This document shows positions 17,159-26,639 of a stretch of 64,000 nucleotides of DNA, piece after piece; within the stretch, counting starts at the first letter, position 1, and every line of letters starts with the position of its first letter. Location: contig NC_015957.1 in the NCBI RefSeq assembly GCF_000147815.2, forward strand, positions 8,246,001 through 8,310,000. Direction: 5' to 3'. A program made the translations under genes and the position numbers. The notes under the pieces were generated by a model that saw only the letters and a program-made list of their open reading frames with translations, ran no database searches and was not told the origin of the DNA. The stretch is from Streptomyces violaceusniger Tu 4113 (GTDB taxonomy: Bacteria > Actinomycetota > Actinomycetes > Streptomycetales > Streptomycetaceae).

Positions 17159-18799
17159 TCAGTGGTGGCCGTGGCCGCTGGTGATCTCGTGGTACTCCTC
17201 GCGGGTCGGCTTCGGAATGACGTTGTCCTCGCCGTAGTAGCCCTTGGAGAGCTTCGAACGGACCCGCTGCGCGGGCGTCACCTTCCGCTTGACCCCGTTC
17301 TCGTCGGTCTCGGGGCCGATCTCGTAGGGCTCGGGCTGCTCGTGCTGGGTCAGCACATGCAACTGCTCCTGCGCGAGCGGCTCGTGGACCTCGACGAACT
17401 CACCGTGCGGCAGCCGCTTGATGATGCCGGTCTCGCGGCCGTGCAGCACCTTGTCGCGGTCGCGCCGCTGGAGGCCGAGGCAGATCCGCTTGGTGGCGAT
17501 GAACGCCAGGACCGGGCCGGCGAAGAAGCCGATCCGCACGAACCACGTGATCGAGTTGATCGACAGGTGGAAGTGGGTGGCCCACAGGTCGTTACCGCCA
17601 CCGATCAGCATCACGAAGTACGCGGTCAGCCAGGCGACACCGAAGGCCGTACGGGTCGGGGCGTTGCGCGGGCGGTCCAGGATGTGGTGCTCACGCTTGT
17701 CGCCGGTGATCCAGGTCTCGATGAACGGGTAGAGCCCGATCGCGAAGAGGACCAGCGGGAAGAGCACGATCGGGATGAACACGCCCAGGACGAGCGTATG
17801 ACCCCAGGCGGTGATCTCCCAGCCGGGCATCACGCGGACCAGACCCTCGGCGAAGCCCATGTACCAGTCGGGCTGGGCGCCGGTGGACACCTGGTCGGGC
17901 CGGTAGGGACCGATGGTCCAGACCGGGTTGATGGTCGCGACCGCGGAGAGGACCGCGATCACACCGAAGACCAGGAAGAAGAAGCCGCCCGCCTTGGCCA
18001 TGTAGACCGGCAGCAGGGGCATGCCGACGACGTTCTTCTCGGTCTTTCCGGCCCCGGGGTACTGCGTGTGCTTGTGGTAGAAGACCAGGATCAGGTGCGC
18101 CACCAGCAGGCCGAGCATGATGCCCGGCAACAGCAGGACGTGGACCGGGTAGAGCCTCGGGATGAGGTCCATCCCGGGGAACTCGCCGCCGAAGATGAAC
18201 ATCGAGATGTAGGTGCCGACCACCGGGATCGACAGGAACACACCCTCGATGAACCGCAGACCGGTGCCGGAGAGCAGGTCGTCGGGGAGCGAGTAGCCGG
18301 TGAAGCCGGTCAGCATGCCGAGGAAGAACAGCAGGAAGCCGAAGAGCCAGTTGATCTCACGCGGCTTGCGGAACGCACCGGTGAAGAACACGCGCATCAT
18401 GTGCGTGAACATGCCGCACAGGAAGACCAGCGCGGCCCAGTGGTGGATCTGCCGGATCAGCAGACCGCCCCGCACCTCGAAGCTGATGTCGAGCGTCGAG
18501 GCGAACGCCTCGGACATCTTGACGCCCTGCATCGGGACGTACGGGCCGTGGTACGTGACCTCTTCCATGCTGGGGTGGAAGAACAGCGTCAGGTACACAC
18601 CCGTGAGGATGATGATGATGAAGCTGTAGAGGCAGACCTCGCCCAGCATGAAGGACCAGTGGTCCGGGAAGATCTTGCGCATATTGGCCTTGGCCAGGCC
18701 GTAGATGCCCAGCCGGCCATCGGCCCAGTCGGCGACCCGCTCGCCCGCGGGCGCTTTGCCGCGGCGCTGCTGCGCACCGCTGTCGCTTGTAGTACTCAT
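17159..18799 (-). CDS. qcrB: Cytochrome bc1 complex cytochrome b subunit
   Basis: A 546-residue cytochrome b of the actinobacterial menaquinol:cytochrome c reductase. The ATG at 18799 (MSTTSDSGAQQRRGKAPAGE) overlaps the qcrA stop (ATGA). The heme-ligating helices contain HHWAALVFLCGMFTHMMRV and PVHVLLLPGIMLGLLVAH. The quinol-site motif is PDWY (AQPDWYMGFAEG) rather than PEWY, as is usual in actinobacteria. A C-terminal His-rich tail (EYHEITSGHGHH) follows a cytoplasmic extension longer than in proteobacteria. With QcrA and QcrC it forms the bc1 part of the bcc-aa3 supercomplex in the plasma membrane. Confidence 0.97.
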   Translation of the reverse strand: MSTTSDSGAQQRRGKAPAGERVADWADGRLGIYGLAKANMRKIFPDHWSFMLGEVCLYSFIIIILTGVYLTLFFHPSMEEVTYHGPYVPMQGVKMSEAFASTLDISFEVRGGLLIRQIHHWAALVFLCGMFTHMMRVFFTGAFRKPREINWLFGFLLFFLGMLTGFTGYSLPDDLLSGTGLRFIEGVFLSIPVVGTYISMFIFGGEFPGMDLIPRLYPVHVLLLPGIMLGLLVAHLILVFYHKHTQYPGAGKTEKNVVGMPLLPVYMAKAGGFFFLVFGVIAVLSAVATINPVWTIGPYRPDQVSTGAQPDWYMGFAEGLVRVMPGWEITAWGHTLVLGVFIPIVLFPLVLFAIGLYPFIETWITGDKREHHILDRPRNAPTRTAFGVAWLTAYFVMLIGGGNDLWATHFHLSINSITWFVRIGFFAGPVLAFIATKRICLGLQRRDRDKVLHGRETGIIKRLPHGEFVEVHEPLAQEQLHVLTQHEQPEPYEIGPETDENGVKRKVTPAQRVRSKLSKGYYGEDNVIPKPTREEYHEITSGHGHH

Positions 18800-19851
18800 C
18801 CGCGCTCCCAGTAAGCAGGACCGACGGGCTCCGGGAAGTCGCCCATGGCTTCGAGGTACCCCTGGTCGTTGGCCCGGATCCGTAGCTGCGGCAGCGCGTG
18901 ACCGGCCGGACCGAAGATCACTCGGCCACCGTCGGAGAGGTCGAAGGTCGACTGGTGGCAGGGGCACAGGACGTGGTGCGTCTGCTGCTCATAGAGGTTG
19001 ATCGGGCAGCCGACGTGGGTGCAGATCTTGGAGAACGCGACGATGCCCTCGTGCGACCAGTCGAGCTCGTGCTTGTCCTTGATGTTCTCCGGCTGCAGCC
19101 GGACCAGCATCAGGGCCGCCTTGGCGATCTCCGTCTGGAAGTCGTGCTGGTCCTCGCTCATGCCCTCGGGCATGGCGAAGGTGAGCGAACCGACGGTGAT
19201 GTCCTCGGGGCGCAGCGGCTGCATGGTGTTGTAGTTCATCAGCCGCTTGCCCTTGGCCCACTTGGTGTGCCGCAGCTTGGTGCCCGGCAGCGGACCGAGG
19301 TCGCGCAGCAGCACGACGCCGGAGAGCGGCACCAGCGCGAGCGCGCCGAAGAGGGTGTTGCGGGCCAGCTTGCGCCGGCCGAAGCCGGACTCCTTGGCGC
19401 CGGCCGCGAAATCCTCGAGGACCTTGGCCTTCACCTCGGGGCTGGCCTCGATGGGGTGCCGCTCGTCGGCGATCTCCTCATCGGACATCAGGGTGCGGGC
19501 CCAGTGGACCGCGCCCGCGCCGATGGCGAACAGCGCGATGCCGAGCGTCACACCGAGCGCGAAGTTGAGCGCGCTGATGTGCCCGATCGGGAAGACGTAG
19601 ATGTACTTGTCGACCGGCAGCGCCACATACGCGGCGATGAAGGCGATCGTGGCCACCATCGAGACCGTGAAGAGCAGGGCGACGGTGCGCTCGGAGCGCC
19701 GCGCGGCCCGCTCGTCGATGTCCTGCACACGGTGCTCGTGCGGGGGCAGCCCCGGGTCGGCGAACGGGTCCTCGACCGGCCTTACGGCGCTCTCGGCCCC
19801 TCGCTCTTCCGGCAGCTTGTCTTCTGCTTCTGAAATCTCGTGGCTACTCAT
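18796..19851 (-). CDS. qcrA: Rieske iron-sulfur subunit of cytochrome bc1 complex
   Basis: A 351-residue Rieske protein. The ATG at 19851 (MSSHEISEAEDKLPEERG) overlaps the qcrC stop by four bases; a longer upstream reading has no Rieske character. Three N-terminal membrane helices (TVALLFTVSMVATIAFIAAY, then ISALNFALGVTLGIALFAI, then a third near NTLFGALALVPLSGVVLL) are the actinobacterial arrangement. The [2Fe-2S] ligands are in CTHVGCPINL and CPCHQSTFDL, followed by GPAGHALPQL. It passes electrons from menaquinol to the diheme QcrC. Confidence 0.97.
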   Translation of the reverse strand: MSSHEISEAEDKLPEERGAESAVRPVEDPFADPGLPPHEHRVQDIDERAARRSERTVALLFTVSMVATIAFIAAYVALPVDKYIYVFPIGHISALNFALGVTLGIALFAIGAGAVHWARTLMSDEEIADERHPIEASPEVKAKVLEDFAAGAKESGFGRRKLARNTLFGALALVPLSGVVLLRDLGPLPGTKLRHTKWAKGKRLMNYNTMQPLRPEDITVGSLTFAMPEGMSEDQHDFQTEIAKAALMLVRLQPENIKDKHELDWSHEGIVAFSKICTHVGCPINLYEQQTHHVLCPCHQSTFDLSDGGRVIFGPAGHALPQLRIRANDQGYLEAMGDFPEPVGPAYWERG

Positions 19852-20657
19852 GACTTCTTGGCCTTTGCGGTCCGGGCGGCGACCCAGATGGTGAGGACGA
19901 TCATCGCGCCCATGCCGAAGACCCAGCCGAACAGACCCTCGCTCACCGGGCCGAGCCCGCCGAGCTCGAGGCCACCGGGGGTCTTGCTCTTGTCGCTGTT
20001 GACCGTGTCGAGGTAGGCGATGATGTCCTGCTTGTTCTTCGCCGGCATCACGGTGTCGGGGAAGTTCGGCATGTTCTGCGGGCCGGTCTGCATGGCCTCG
20101 TAGAGATGCTTGGCGCTGACCCCGTCGAGGCCCGGTGCGTACTTGCCGTTGGTCAGGGCACCACCCTTGCCGGCGAAGTTGTGGCACTGCGCGCAGTTCG
20201 TACGGAAGAGCTCCCCGCCCTTCGCCACGTCCGCGCCGTCCGGGCTGTACTCGCTCTTGGCGGGCGTCACCGGACCCGCACCGAGCGAGGCGATGTAGGC
20301 GGCGAGCTGCTCGATATCGGCGTCCGAGTAGATCTTCTTCTTCTTCGGCACCTGGGCGCCCGGCTGCTGCGCGGGCATACGGCCGGTGCCGACCTGGAAG
20401 TCCACGGCGGCGGAGCCGACGCCGACCAGGCTCGGGCCGTCAGAGGTCCCCTGACCGCCCGTGCCATGGCAGCTTGCGCAGCCGACGGCATAGAGCTTCT
20501 TGCCCTCCTCGATGGCGAGGGACTGGGCGGAGCTGTCGTCGGCCTTCGCCTCGCTCGGCGAAAACGCGGCGTACAGCCCCCCAGTGACCGCCAGCGCGAA
20601 GAGTAGGACGACGAGCGCAGCCAGCGGATGGCGCCGTCGTGCGGAGAGCTTTTTCAC
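19848..20657 (-). CDS. qcrC: Diheme cytochrome c subunit of cytochrome bc1 complex
   Basis: A 269-residue membrane-anchored c-type cytochrome with two heme sites, CASCH and CAQCH, each at the start of a cytochrome c domain. An N-terminal helix (HPLAALVVLLFALAVTGGLYA) and a C-terminal anchor (FGWVFGMGAMIVLTIWVAA) fix it in the membrane. Two heme domains replace the soluble cytochrome c that actinobacteria lack, so QcrC passes electrons directly to CtaC. The start is a GTG at 20657. It is the first gene of qcrC-qcrA-qcrB, all linked by ATGA overlaps, and follows ctaE by 69 bp. Confidence 0.97.
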   Translation of the reverse strand: MKKLSARRRHPLAALVVLLFALAVTGGLYAAFSPSEAKADDSSAQSLAIEEGKKLYAVGCASCHGTGGQGTSDGPSLVGVGSAAVDFQVGTGRMPAQQPGAQVPKKKKIYSDADIEQLAAYIASLGAGPVTPAKSEYSPDGADVAKGGELFRTNCAQCHNFAGKGGALTNGKYAPGLDGVSAKHLYEAMQTGPQNMPNFPDTVMPAKNKQDIIAYLDTVNSDKSKTPGGLELGGLGPVSEGLFGWVFGMGAMIVLTIWVAARTAKAKKS

Positions 20658-20726
20658 GGATTACCCCGGTGTCAGGATCTTCTGCGTCGATGCTGTTAAG
20701 GACGTGGTTCCGGTGCGGTGACCGGC

Positions 20727-21347
20727 TTACTTGATCATGTAGATCGTGGCGAAGAGGCCGATCCAGACGACATCGACGAAGTGCCAGTAGTAGGACACGA
20801 CGATGGCCGCCGTCGCCTGCTGGTGGGTGAACCTCTTGGCCGCGTACGTCCTGCCCAGGACAAACAGGAAGGCGAACAGGCCGCCCGTCACATGCATGCC
20901 GTGGAAGCCGGTGGTCAGGTAGAACACCGAGCCGTACGGGTCGGAGGAGAGCGAGAGCCCATCCTTCTTGACCAGCTCGGTGTATTCGAAGATCTGACCG
21001 CCGATGAAGATCGCGCCCATGATGAAGGTGATCACGAACCAGGTGCGCAGCTTCTTCACGTCGCCGCGCTCGGCGGCGAAGACGCCGAGCTGGCAGGTGA
21101 GGGAGGAGAGCACCAGGATCGTGGTGTTGGTCGCGGAGAACGGGAAGTTCAGCGAGGACGCCATTTCCTTCCAGTGCTCGGCTCCGGTCACCGATCGCAG
21201 GGTGAAGTACATCGCGAAGAGGGCCGCGAAGAACATCAGCTCGGAACTCAGCCAGATGATGGTTCCGACGCTGGTGAGGTTCGGCCGGTTGACCGACGGG
21301 TGCGCGTGCCCGGTTTCTACTGCTGTTGCTGTCGCCACGACCGACAT
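20727..21347 (-). CDS. ctaE: Cytochrome c oxidase subunit III
   Basis: A 206-residue membrane protein with about five helices. Typical segments are [62 protein letters not shown] and [22 protein letters not shown], all hallmarks of COX3. The ATG at 21347 lies inside a perfect 21-base dyad, and no standard ribosome site directly precedes it. It heads the ctaE-qcrCAB unit and is divergent from the receiver-like gene at 21559. Confidence 0.96.
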   Translation of the reverse strand: MSVVATATAVETGHAHPSVNRPNLTSVGTIIWLSSELMFFAALFAMYFTLRSVTGAEHWKEMASSLNFPFSATNTTILVLSSLTCQLGVFAAERGDVKKLRTWFVITFIMGAIFIGGQIFEYTELVKKDGLSLSSDPYGSVFYLTTGFHGMHVTGGLFAFLFVLGRTYAAKRFTHQQATAAIVVSYYWHFVDVVWIGLFATIYMIK

Positions 21348-21358
21348 TATGTCGGTCG
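21338..21358. promoter_or_regulatory. Perfect dyad spanning the ctaE start codon
   Basis: Arms CGACCGACAT (21338-21347) and ATGTCGGTCG (21349-21358) flank a single T. The ctaE ATG is in one arm, so in mRNA the start codon would be paired in a ten-base stem, or the DNA could bind a dimeric regulator. The nearest AG-rich run is about 25 bases upstream of the ATG, outside the dyad. The dyad itself is certain; its function is inferred. Confidence 0.6.
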
Positions 21359-21558
21359 CTTATCCAGCACTCACTCCCGGGGGTCCCGTTCGGAGTGTCA
21401 AGGACCGTGGCGAGGGCATCGACCCTGCTCGTCGGGGTTGTTCGGGACAGTCCCCCGAAGGAGGGAGAGATCCGTACGCCCCCTCCTCCGGACGGCTGTA
21501 CGGGAGTAGCATCCGCCACAGGAGCCCGGCAGATCACTTACTTCGCCCGGAGGTCATG

Positions 21559-21960
21559 ATGCGGCCGATCGCAACGGTGCTGGTCTACAGCGATGACGCG
21601 AGCACCCGCGAACAGGTGCGCCTCGCGGCCGGCCGGCGGCCCGCCGCCGATGTGCCACCGGTGGAATTTCTGGAGTGCGCCACCCTCCCGGCCGTTCTCT
21701 CGGCGCTGGAGGAGGGCGGCATCGACGCCTGTGTGCTGGACGGTGAGACGGCGCCCGCGGGCGGGATGGGCGTCTGCCGGCAGATCAAGGACGAGATCTT
21801 CCAGTGCCCGCCGGTACTGCTGCTCATCGGCCGCCCGCAGGACGCCTGGCTGGCCACCTGGAGCCGCGCGGAGGCCGCGGTCACGCATCCGGTGGACCCG
21901 GTGGCCCTGGCGGACGCGCTGGCCGGGCTGCTCCGCAGGCGGCTCTCCGTGGGCGCCTGA
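21559..21960 (+). CDS. Atypical response-regulator receiver domain protein
   Basis: A 133-residue single receiver-like domain without output domain. The first strand and acidic pocket are ATVLVYSDD (Asp12, Asp13), and the expected phosphoacceptor is Asp61 in ACVLDGE. The conserved Thr/Ser after strand 4 (LLLIGRP) is absent, and the K-P pair after strand 5 is replaced by His110-Pro111 (VTHPVDP). Phosphorylation-dependent switching is therefore doubtful. I chose the second of two tandem ATGs (21559) because GGAGG at 21549-21553 is five bases from it. It sits divergently from ctaE and convergently with the L,D-transpeptidase, inside the respiratory gene block. Confidence 0.75.
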   Translation: MRPIATVLVYSDDASTREQVRLAAGRRPAADVPPVEFLECATLPAVLSALEEGGIDACVLDGETAPAGGMGVCRQIKDEIFQCPPVLLLIGRPQDAWLATWSRAEAAVTHPVDPVALADALAGLLRRRLSVGA

Positions 21961-21981
21961 CCTCACCGTCCGCACCCCTGC

Positions 21982-23229
21982 TCAGACCTGGGGACGGAGC
22001 CGGGCGGAGTCGGCGGGCGTGGCGTCGGACCGGCCGCCGGAGACGGCGCTGCCCTTGCGCCAGTCCGCCCAGGCCATGTTCCAGTCGCCGTACCCGTTGC
22101 TGAACGTGGCCATGTCGTCTCCGTTGCTGTGGACGACCTGGACGATGTCACCCAGGCGCACGGTGTTGTAGAACCACTGGGCGTTCGCCGTACTCATGCC
22201 CGTGCAGCCGTGGCTGACGTTGGCGTAGCCCTGCGAACCGGTGGACCAGGGCGCGGCATGGACGTATTCACCGCTCTTTGTCACCCGGGCGGCCCAGTAG
22301 ACCATCAGGTCGTAGGAGCCGGCGCCGAGCCCGATGCTGGCGCCCGTCATCCGTACGGCGGATTCCTTGGCCAGGACGACCTTGATGCCGTTCCGGGTGT
22401 CGAATCCGGGCATACCGGTGGTGATCGGGATGGTCCGGATCGGCACCCCGTTCCGCTTCACCGTCATCTGGTGGGTGCCGGAGTCGGTGAGGGCCTCCAG
22501 GCGGTCGCCGGTGGTCACCCGCAGCGACTTGGCATCGCCGCCGTAGAGCCCGCCGCCGATCCTGATGCCCTTGAGGTTGGAGTGCGCCGTGATGGAGGCG
22601 TGGGCGGGCCAGTACTCCTGCGGGCGGTAGTGCAGGTTGCGGCTGTCCACCCAGTGCCAGACGCCCTCCACCGCGGGCCGTGAGTCCACCTTCAGGGCGC
22701 GCTCGATCACGGCGCGGGCCGAGGGGTCCTTGACGGGCCGGCTCAGCTTGGCCGTGACGGGCTGCCCCACCCCGTACTCCCCCGCCTTGGGGCCGAAGGT
22801 GACCTTCAGCAGCCGACGGGCGGAACTGGTGGTGAAGTCGACGGTACGGCGGCCAGGAGCGCCGTTGGAGTCCTCCGTGGACACCTTCAGCGTGTAGTGG
22901 GCGCCGGCGGCCAGCGGCACGGTGCTGCGCCAGTGCTTGCCGTCGTCGGCCAGCTCGCCGCGGACGTAGCGGCCCGCGGCGTCGGTGGCCGTGACATCCG
23001 TGATCCGGCTGTCGTCGCCCTTGGCGGTGACTTCGAGCGGCTTGTCCGGATCGGCCTTGCGGCCGTCGCCGTCACCGCTGAACGAGATCTGGTCGGCGGC
23101 GTCGTACGGCTTGGCGGACAGGGGGTCGGGAGATCCCGCGCATCCGCTCACACCCGCTATCAGCGGCGCCACCAGCAGGGCGCAGGTCAGCACCGCCCGG
23201 CTTCGGAGTGATCGAGGTGTGTGGCTCAT
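21982..23229 (-). CDS. L,D-transpeptidase lipoprotein
   Basis: A 415-residue exported enzyme that makes 3-3 peptidoglycan cross-links. The signal peptide ends in a lipobox GVSGC with Cys30. Residues about 45-250 form two bacterial Ig-like domains seen in actinobacterial LdtMt2-type enzymes. The C-terminal YkuD domain contains VYWAARVTKSGEYVHAAPWS and SHGCTGMSTANAQWFYN, with the catalytic His and Cys. The ATG at 23229 gives MSHTPRSLRSRAVLTCALL. It lies between the ctaE and ctaCDF units on the same strand. Confidence 0.94.
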   Translation of the reverse strand: MSHTPRSLRSRAVLTCALLVAPLIAGVSGCAGSPDPLSAKPYDAADQISFSGDGDGRKADPDKPLEVTAKGDDSRITDVTATDAAGRYVRGELADDGKHWRSTVPLAAGAHYTLKVSTEDSNGAPGRRTVDFTTSSARRLLKVTFGPKAGEYGVGQPVTAKLSRPVKDPSARAVIERALKVDSRPAVEGVWHWVDSRNLHYRPQEYWPAHASITAHSNLKGIRIGGGLYGGDAKSLRVTTGDRLEALTDSGTHQMTVKRNGVPIRTIPITTGMPGFDTRNGIKVVLAKESAVRMTGASIGLGAGSYDLMVYWAARVTKSGEYVHAAPWSTGSQGYANVSHGCTGMSTANAQWFYNTVRLGDIVQVVHSNGDDMATFSNGYGDWNMAWADWRKGSAVSGGRSDATPADSARLRPQV

Positions 23230-23406
23230 GGACTCAACGTAAGAACGGCGTCCGTGAACGGCGCGCGGAGTGAGGCAGCAGGGTGAACCGGCGGCCCACC
23301 GGGACCATGGCCCGGCGCCCGGCCGGCAACACCGAGCGGGGCCCGGACACCTGGGGAGGTGTCCGGGCCCCGCTCGTTTCGCCGGTCGCGTCGGCCGACT
23401 GGCCGG

Positions 23407-23805
23407 TTACTGGTTGGCGTTCTCGCCGCGGTAGTACTCGAAGACCCAGCCGAAGAGACCGATCATGACGATCGGGGCCGAGAAGAAGAGCAGCCACCAG
23501 CCGAAGATCACGCCCAGGAAGGCCAGGGCACCACCGACGGCCAGGGAGAGCGGCTGCCAGCTATGCGGGGAGAAGAATCCCAGCTCACCGGCGTCGTCCG
23601 CGACATCCGCGTCCTTGTTGTCCTGCGCCCCGACGTCCACCCGGCGCGCCGTGAAGGCCAGGTAGAAGCCGATCATGATGCTCAGCCCGAAGGCCAGGAA
23701 GAGCGCGGTGGTACCGGCCGGCTCCTTCGACCACACGCCATAGACGATCGCCATGACGAGGACGAAGACGGCCAGCCAGATGAACATCCGGCCTTGGACC
23801 TTCAC
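23407..23805 (-). CDS. ctaF: Cytochrome c oxidase subunit IV (actinobacterial type)
   Basis: A 132-residue membrane protein with about four hydrophobic segments: [60 protein letters not shown] and [21 protein letters not shown]. This is the actinobacteria-specific subunit IV needed for aa3 oxidase assembly. The GTG at 23805 overlaps the ctaD stop (GTGA), so it is the last gene of ctaC-ctaD-ctaF. Confidence 0.94.
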   Translation of the reverse strand: MKVQGRMFIWLAVFVLVMAIVYGVWSKEPAGTTALFLAFGLSIMIGFYLAFTARRVDVGAQDNKDADVADDAGELGFFSPHSWQPLSLAVGGALAFLGVIFGWWLLFFSAPIVMIGLFGWVFEYYRGENANQ

Positions 23806-25541
23806 TTGCCGGCCTCCTTACCACCCGCGAGGGCCTTGTCCTCGTCGGGCGCACCGTGGTTCTGGAGCTGGTCGAGCGCCGCGATCTCCGGGTGGTGCAG
23901 GTCGAACGCCGGGGATTCGGAGCGGATCCGCGGCAGGGTGAGGAAGTTGTGCCGCGGCGGCGGGCAGGAGGTCGCCCACTCCAGCGAACGTCCGTAGCCC
24001 CAGGGGTCGTCGACCTCGACCTTCTTGCCGTACTTGGCGGTCTTCCAGACGTTGTAGAGGAACGGCAGGATCGACAGGCCCAGCAGGAAGGAGCTGATGG
24101 TCGAGATGGTGTTCAGCGTGGTGATGCCGTCGGCCGCCAGGTAGTCGGCGTACCGGCGGGGCATGCCCTCGGCGCCCAGCCAGTGCTGCACCAGGAACGT
24201 GCCGTGGAAGCCCACGAACAGCGTCCAGAAGGTGATCTTGCCGAGCCGCTCGTCCAGCATCTTGCCGGTGAACTTGGGCCACCAGAAGTGGAATCCGGCG
24301 AACATCGCGAAGACCACGGTGCCGAACACCACGTAGTGGAAGTGGGCCACCACGAAGTACGAGTCGGAGACGTGGAAGTCCATCGGCGGCGACGCCAGGA
24401 TCACACCGGTCAGACCACCGAAGGTGAAGGTGATCAGGAAGCCGATCGCCCAGAGCATCGGGGTCTCGAAGCTCAGCGACCCCTTCCACATCGTGCCGAT
24501 CCAGTTGAAGAACTTGATACCGGTCGGCACCGCGATGAGGAACGTCATGAACGAGAAGAACGGCAACAACACTCCGCCGGTGACATACATGTGGTGCGCC
24601 CACACCGTCACCGAGAGACCGGCGATCGAAATCGTCGCGGCGATCAGGGAGATGTAACCGAACATCGGCTTCCGGGAGAAGACCGGAATGACCTCGGAAA
24701 TGATGCCGAAGAACGGCAACGCGATGATGTACACCTCTGGATGGCCGAAGAACCAGAAGAGGTGTTGCCAGAGCAACGCGCCGCCATTGGCCGCGTCGAA
24801 GACATGTGCCCCGAATTTTCGGTCCGCCTCCAGGGCGAACAGCGCGGCGGCCAGCACCGGGAAGGCGAGCAGCACCAGCACCGCGGTCAGCAGCACGTTC
24901 CAGGTGAAGATCGGCATGCGGAACATCGTCATGCCCGGAGCGCGCATGCAGATGATCGTGGTGATGAAGTTGACCGCACCGAGGATCGTGCCGAAGCCGG
25001 AGAGGGCCAGACCCATGATCCACATGTCCGCGCCGACACCCGGCGAACGGACCGCGTCCGACAGCGGGGAGTAGGCGAACCAGCCGAAGTCGGCCGCGCC
25101 CTGCGGGGTCAGGAACCCGCCCACCGCGATCAGCGAGCCGAAGAGATACAGCCAGTACGCGAACATGTTCAGCCGCGGGAACGCCACATCGGGCGCACCG
25201 ATCTGCAGCGGCATGATCCAGTTCGTGAAGCCCGCGAACAGCGGGGTGGCGAACATCAGCAGCATGATCGTGCCATGCATGGTGAACGCCTGGTTGAACT
25301 GCTCGTTCGACATGATCTGCGTGCCCGGACGGGCCAGCTCGGCGCGCATGAGGAGCGCCATCAGGCCGCCGATGCAGAAGAACGCGAACGACGTGACGAG
25401 GTAGAGCGTGCCGATCGTCTTGTGGTCGGTGGTGGTCAGCCACTTGACGACGACATTGCCCGGCTGCTTCCGACGCACCGGAATCTCCCGCTCTTGCGAA
25501 GCGGTCGTACCGGCACCCTGGGGTTCGTTGAGGATGCTCAC
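23802..25541 (-). CDS. ctaD: Cytochrome c oxidase subunit I
   Basis: A 579-residue heme-copper oxidase subunit with twelve helices. [11 protein letters not shown] carries a heme a His, [17 protein letters not shown] carries the CuB His-Tyr cross-link, and [11 protein letters not shown] carries the heme a3/heme a ligands. The C-terminal tail ends [19 protein letters not shown]... outside the membrane. The start is a GTG at 25541 overlapping the ctaC stop. It reduces oxygen to water and pumps protons as the aa3 part of the supercomplex. Confidence 0.98.
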   Translation of the reverse strand: MSILNEPQGAGTTASQEREIPVRRKQPGNVVVKWLTTTDHKTIGTLYLVTSFAFFCIGGLMALLMRAELARPGTQIMSNEQFNQAFTMHGTIMLLMFATPLFAGFTNWIMPLQIGAPDVAFPRLNMFAYWLYLFGSLIAVGGFLTPQGAADFGWFAYSPLSDAVRSPGVGADMWIMGLALSGFGTILGAVNFITTIICMRAPGMTMFRMPIFTWNVLLTAVLVLLAFPVLAAALFALEADRKFGAHVFDAANGGALLWQHLFWFFGHPEVYIIALPFFGIISEVIPVFSRKPMFGYISLIAATISIAGLSVTVWAHHMYVTGGVLLPFFSFMTFLIAVPTGIKFFNWIGTMWKGSLSFETPMLWAIGFLITFTFGGLTGVILASPPMDFHVSDSYFVVAHFHYVVFGTVVFAMFAGFHFWWPKFTGKMLDERLGKITFWTLFVGFHGTFLVQHWLGAEGMPRRYADYLAADGITTLNTISTISSFLLGLSILPFLYNVWKTAKYGKKVEVDDPWGYGRSLEWATSCPPPRHNFLTLPRIRSESPAFDLHHPEIAALDQLQNHGAPDEDKALAGGKEAGK

Positions 25542-26500
25542 TGGATCTTGGTCTCCGCGTTCTTGGCGGCGTCCGTCTGCTCAATGCCCGCCGGGATGTA
25601 GCCGGTCTGGCCCTTCTTCGCCAGGTCCTTGAGGTGCTGCTGGTAGCGCTCCGGCGACACGACCTTGACGTTGAAGAGCATCCGGGAGTGGTCGACGCCG
25701 CACAGCTCGGCGCACTTGCCCCTGAAGGTGCCCTCGCGGTTCGGGGTGACCTCGAAACGGTTGGTGTGACCCGGGATGACGTCCATCTTCATCAGGAAGG
25801 GGATCACCCAGAACGAGTGGATGACATCGCGGGAGGTCAGGATGAACTGGACCGACTCGCCCTTCGGCAGCCACAGGGTCGGACCCGGGTTGCCGGTCTG
25901 CGGGTTCCGCTCACCGGGGGTGCCGGCGTCGTAGACCCCCTCGGCGCCCTTGGGGACGGCGTTGAGCATGCGCTGGGGGATCGAGGAGATCTCCTTGGCT
26001 TCCTGCTTCGGACTGGCGGTGCTCCCGTCCACGTTCTCCATGTAGTTGAAGCCCCAGCTCCACTGATAGCCCACCACGTTGACCACGTGGTCGGGCTTCT
26101 TGGAGGTCTTGAGGAGCGCGTTCTCATCGCGTGCGGTGAAGTAGAACAACACCGAGACGATGATGATCGGGACCACGGTGTACAGCGCCTCGATCGGCAT
26201 GTTGTACCGGGTCTGCGCGGGAACCTCGATCTTGGTCCTGCTGCGACGGTGGAAGATAACCGCCCAGATGATCAGGCCCCAGACCAGGACGCCCGTGGCG
26301 AGCGCTGCCGCCCACGAGCCCTGCCACAGGGAGAGGATCCGCGGCGCCTCCTCCGTGACGGGGGTAGGCATTCCAAGGCGGGGGAAGTCCTTTGATGTGC
26401 AACCGGTGGCGGTCACCAGGACCAAGCCCGCGGCCAGCGCCTGCAGCAGCTTCCGCCGCACCGGGCGCCGCGACGAGCGGTCGGAGCCGTTGGGACTCAC
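25538..26500 (-). CDS. ctaC: Cytochrome c oxidase subunit II
   Basis: A 320-residue CuA-bearing subunit. It has a signal peptide with lipobox ATGC (Cys34), two membrane helices ([21 protein letters not shown] and [19 protein letters not shown]) and the CuA motif [12 protein letters not shown] in the external cupredoxin domain. An insertion around residues 165-210 ([13 protein letters not shown]...[11 protein letters not shown]) is typical of actinobacteria and contacts QcrC. The GTG at 26500 starts [20 protein letters not shown]. First gene of ctaCDF; a dyad lies about 80 bp upstream. Confidence 0.97.
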   Translation of the reverse strand: MSPNGSDRSSRRPVRRKLLQALAAGLVLVTATGCTSKDFPRLGMPTPVTEEAPRILSLWQGSWAAALATGVLVWGLIIWAVIFHRRSRTKIEVPAQTRYNMPIEALYTVVPIIIVSVLFYFTARDENALLKTSKKPDHVVNVVGYQWSWGFNYMENVDGSTASPKQEAKEISSIPQRMLNAVPKGAEGVYDAGTPGERNPQTGNPGPTLWLPKGESVQFILTSRDVIHSFWVIPFLMKMDVIPGHTNRFEVTPNREGTFRGKCAELCGVDHSRMLFNVKVVSPERYQQHLKDLAKKGQTGYIPAGIEQTDAAKNAETKIQ

Positions 26501-26578
26501 GTAGCGCCTTCCCGAGAGTCTCGCCCGCGCGGTCGGCCGCGGCCGTCTTCTGGTCGGTCGCCGGCCCAGTGCGGGCAG

Positions 26579-26607
26579 GGGTTTGGATGTTTATGCGGAC
26601 CAAACCC
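26579..26607. promoter_or_regulatory. Inverted repeat upstream of ctaC
   Basis: GGGTTTGG (26579-26586) and CCAAACCC (26600-26607) form perfect 8-base arms around an AT-richer 13-base centre (ATGTTTATGCGGA). It lies 79 bp upstream of the ctaC start in an otherwise extremely GC-rich gap. It could be an operator or part of the ctaC promoter; I cannot assign a regulator. Confidence 0.45.
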
Positions 26608-26639
26608 TACTGGACGCCATTTGGGGTCGCGCGGGGAGG

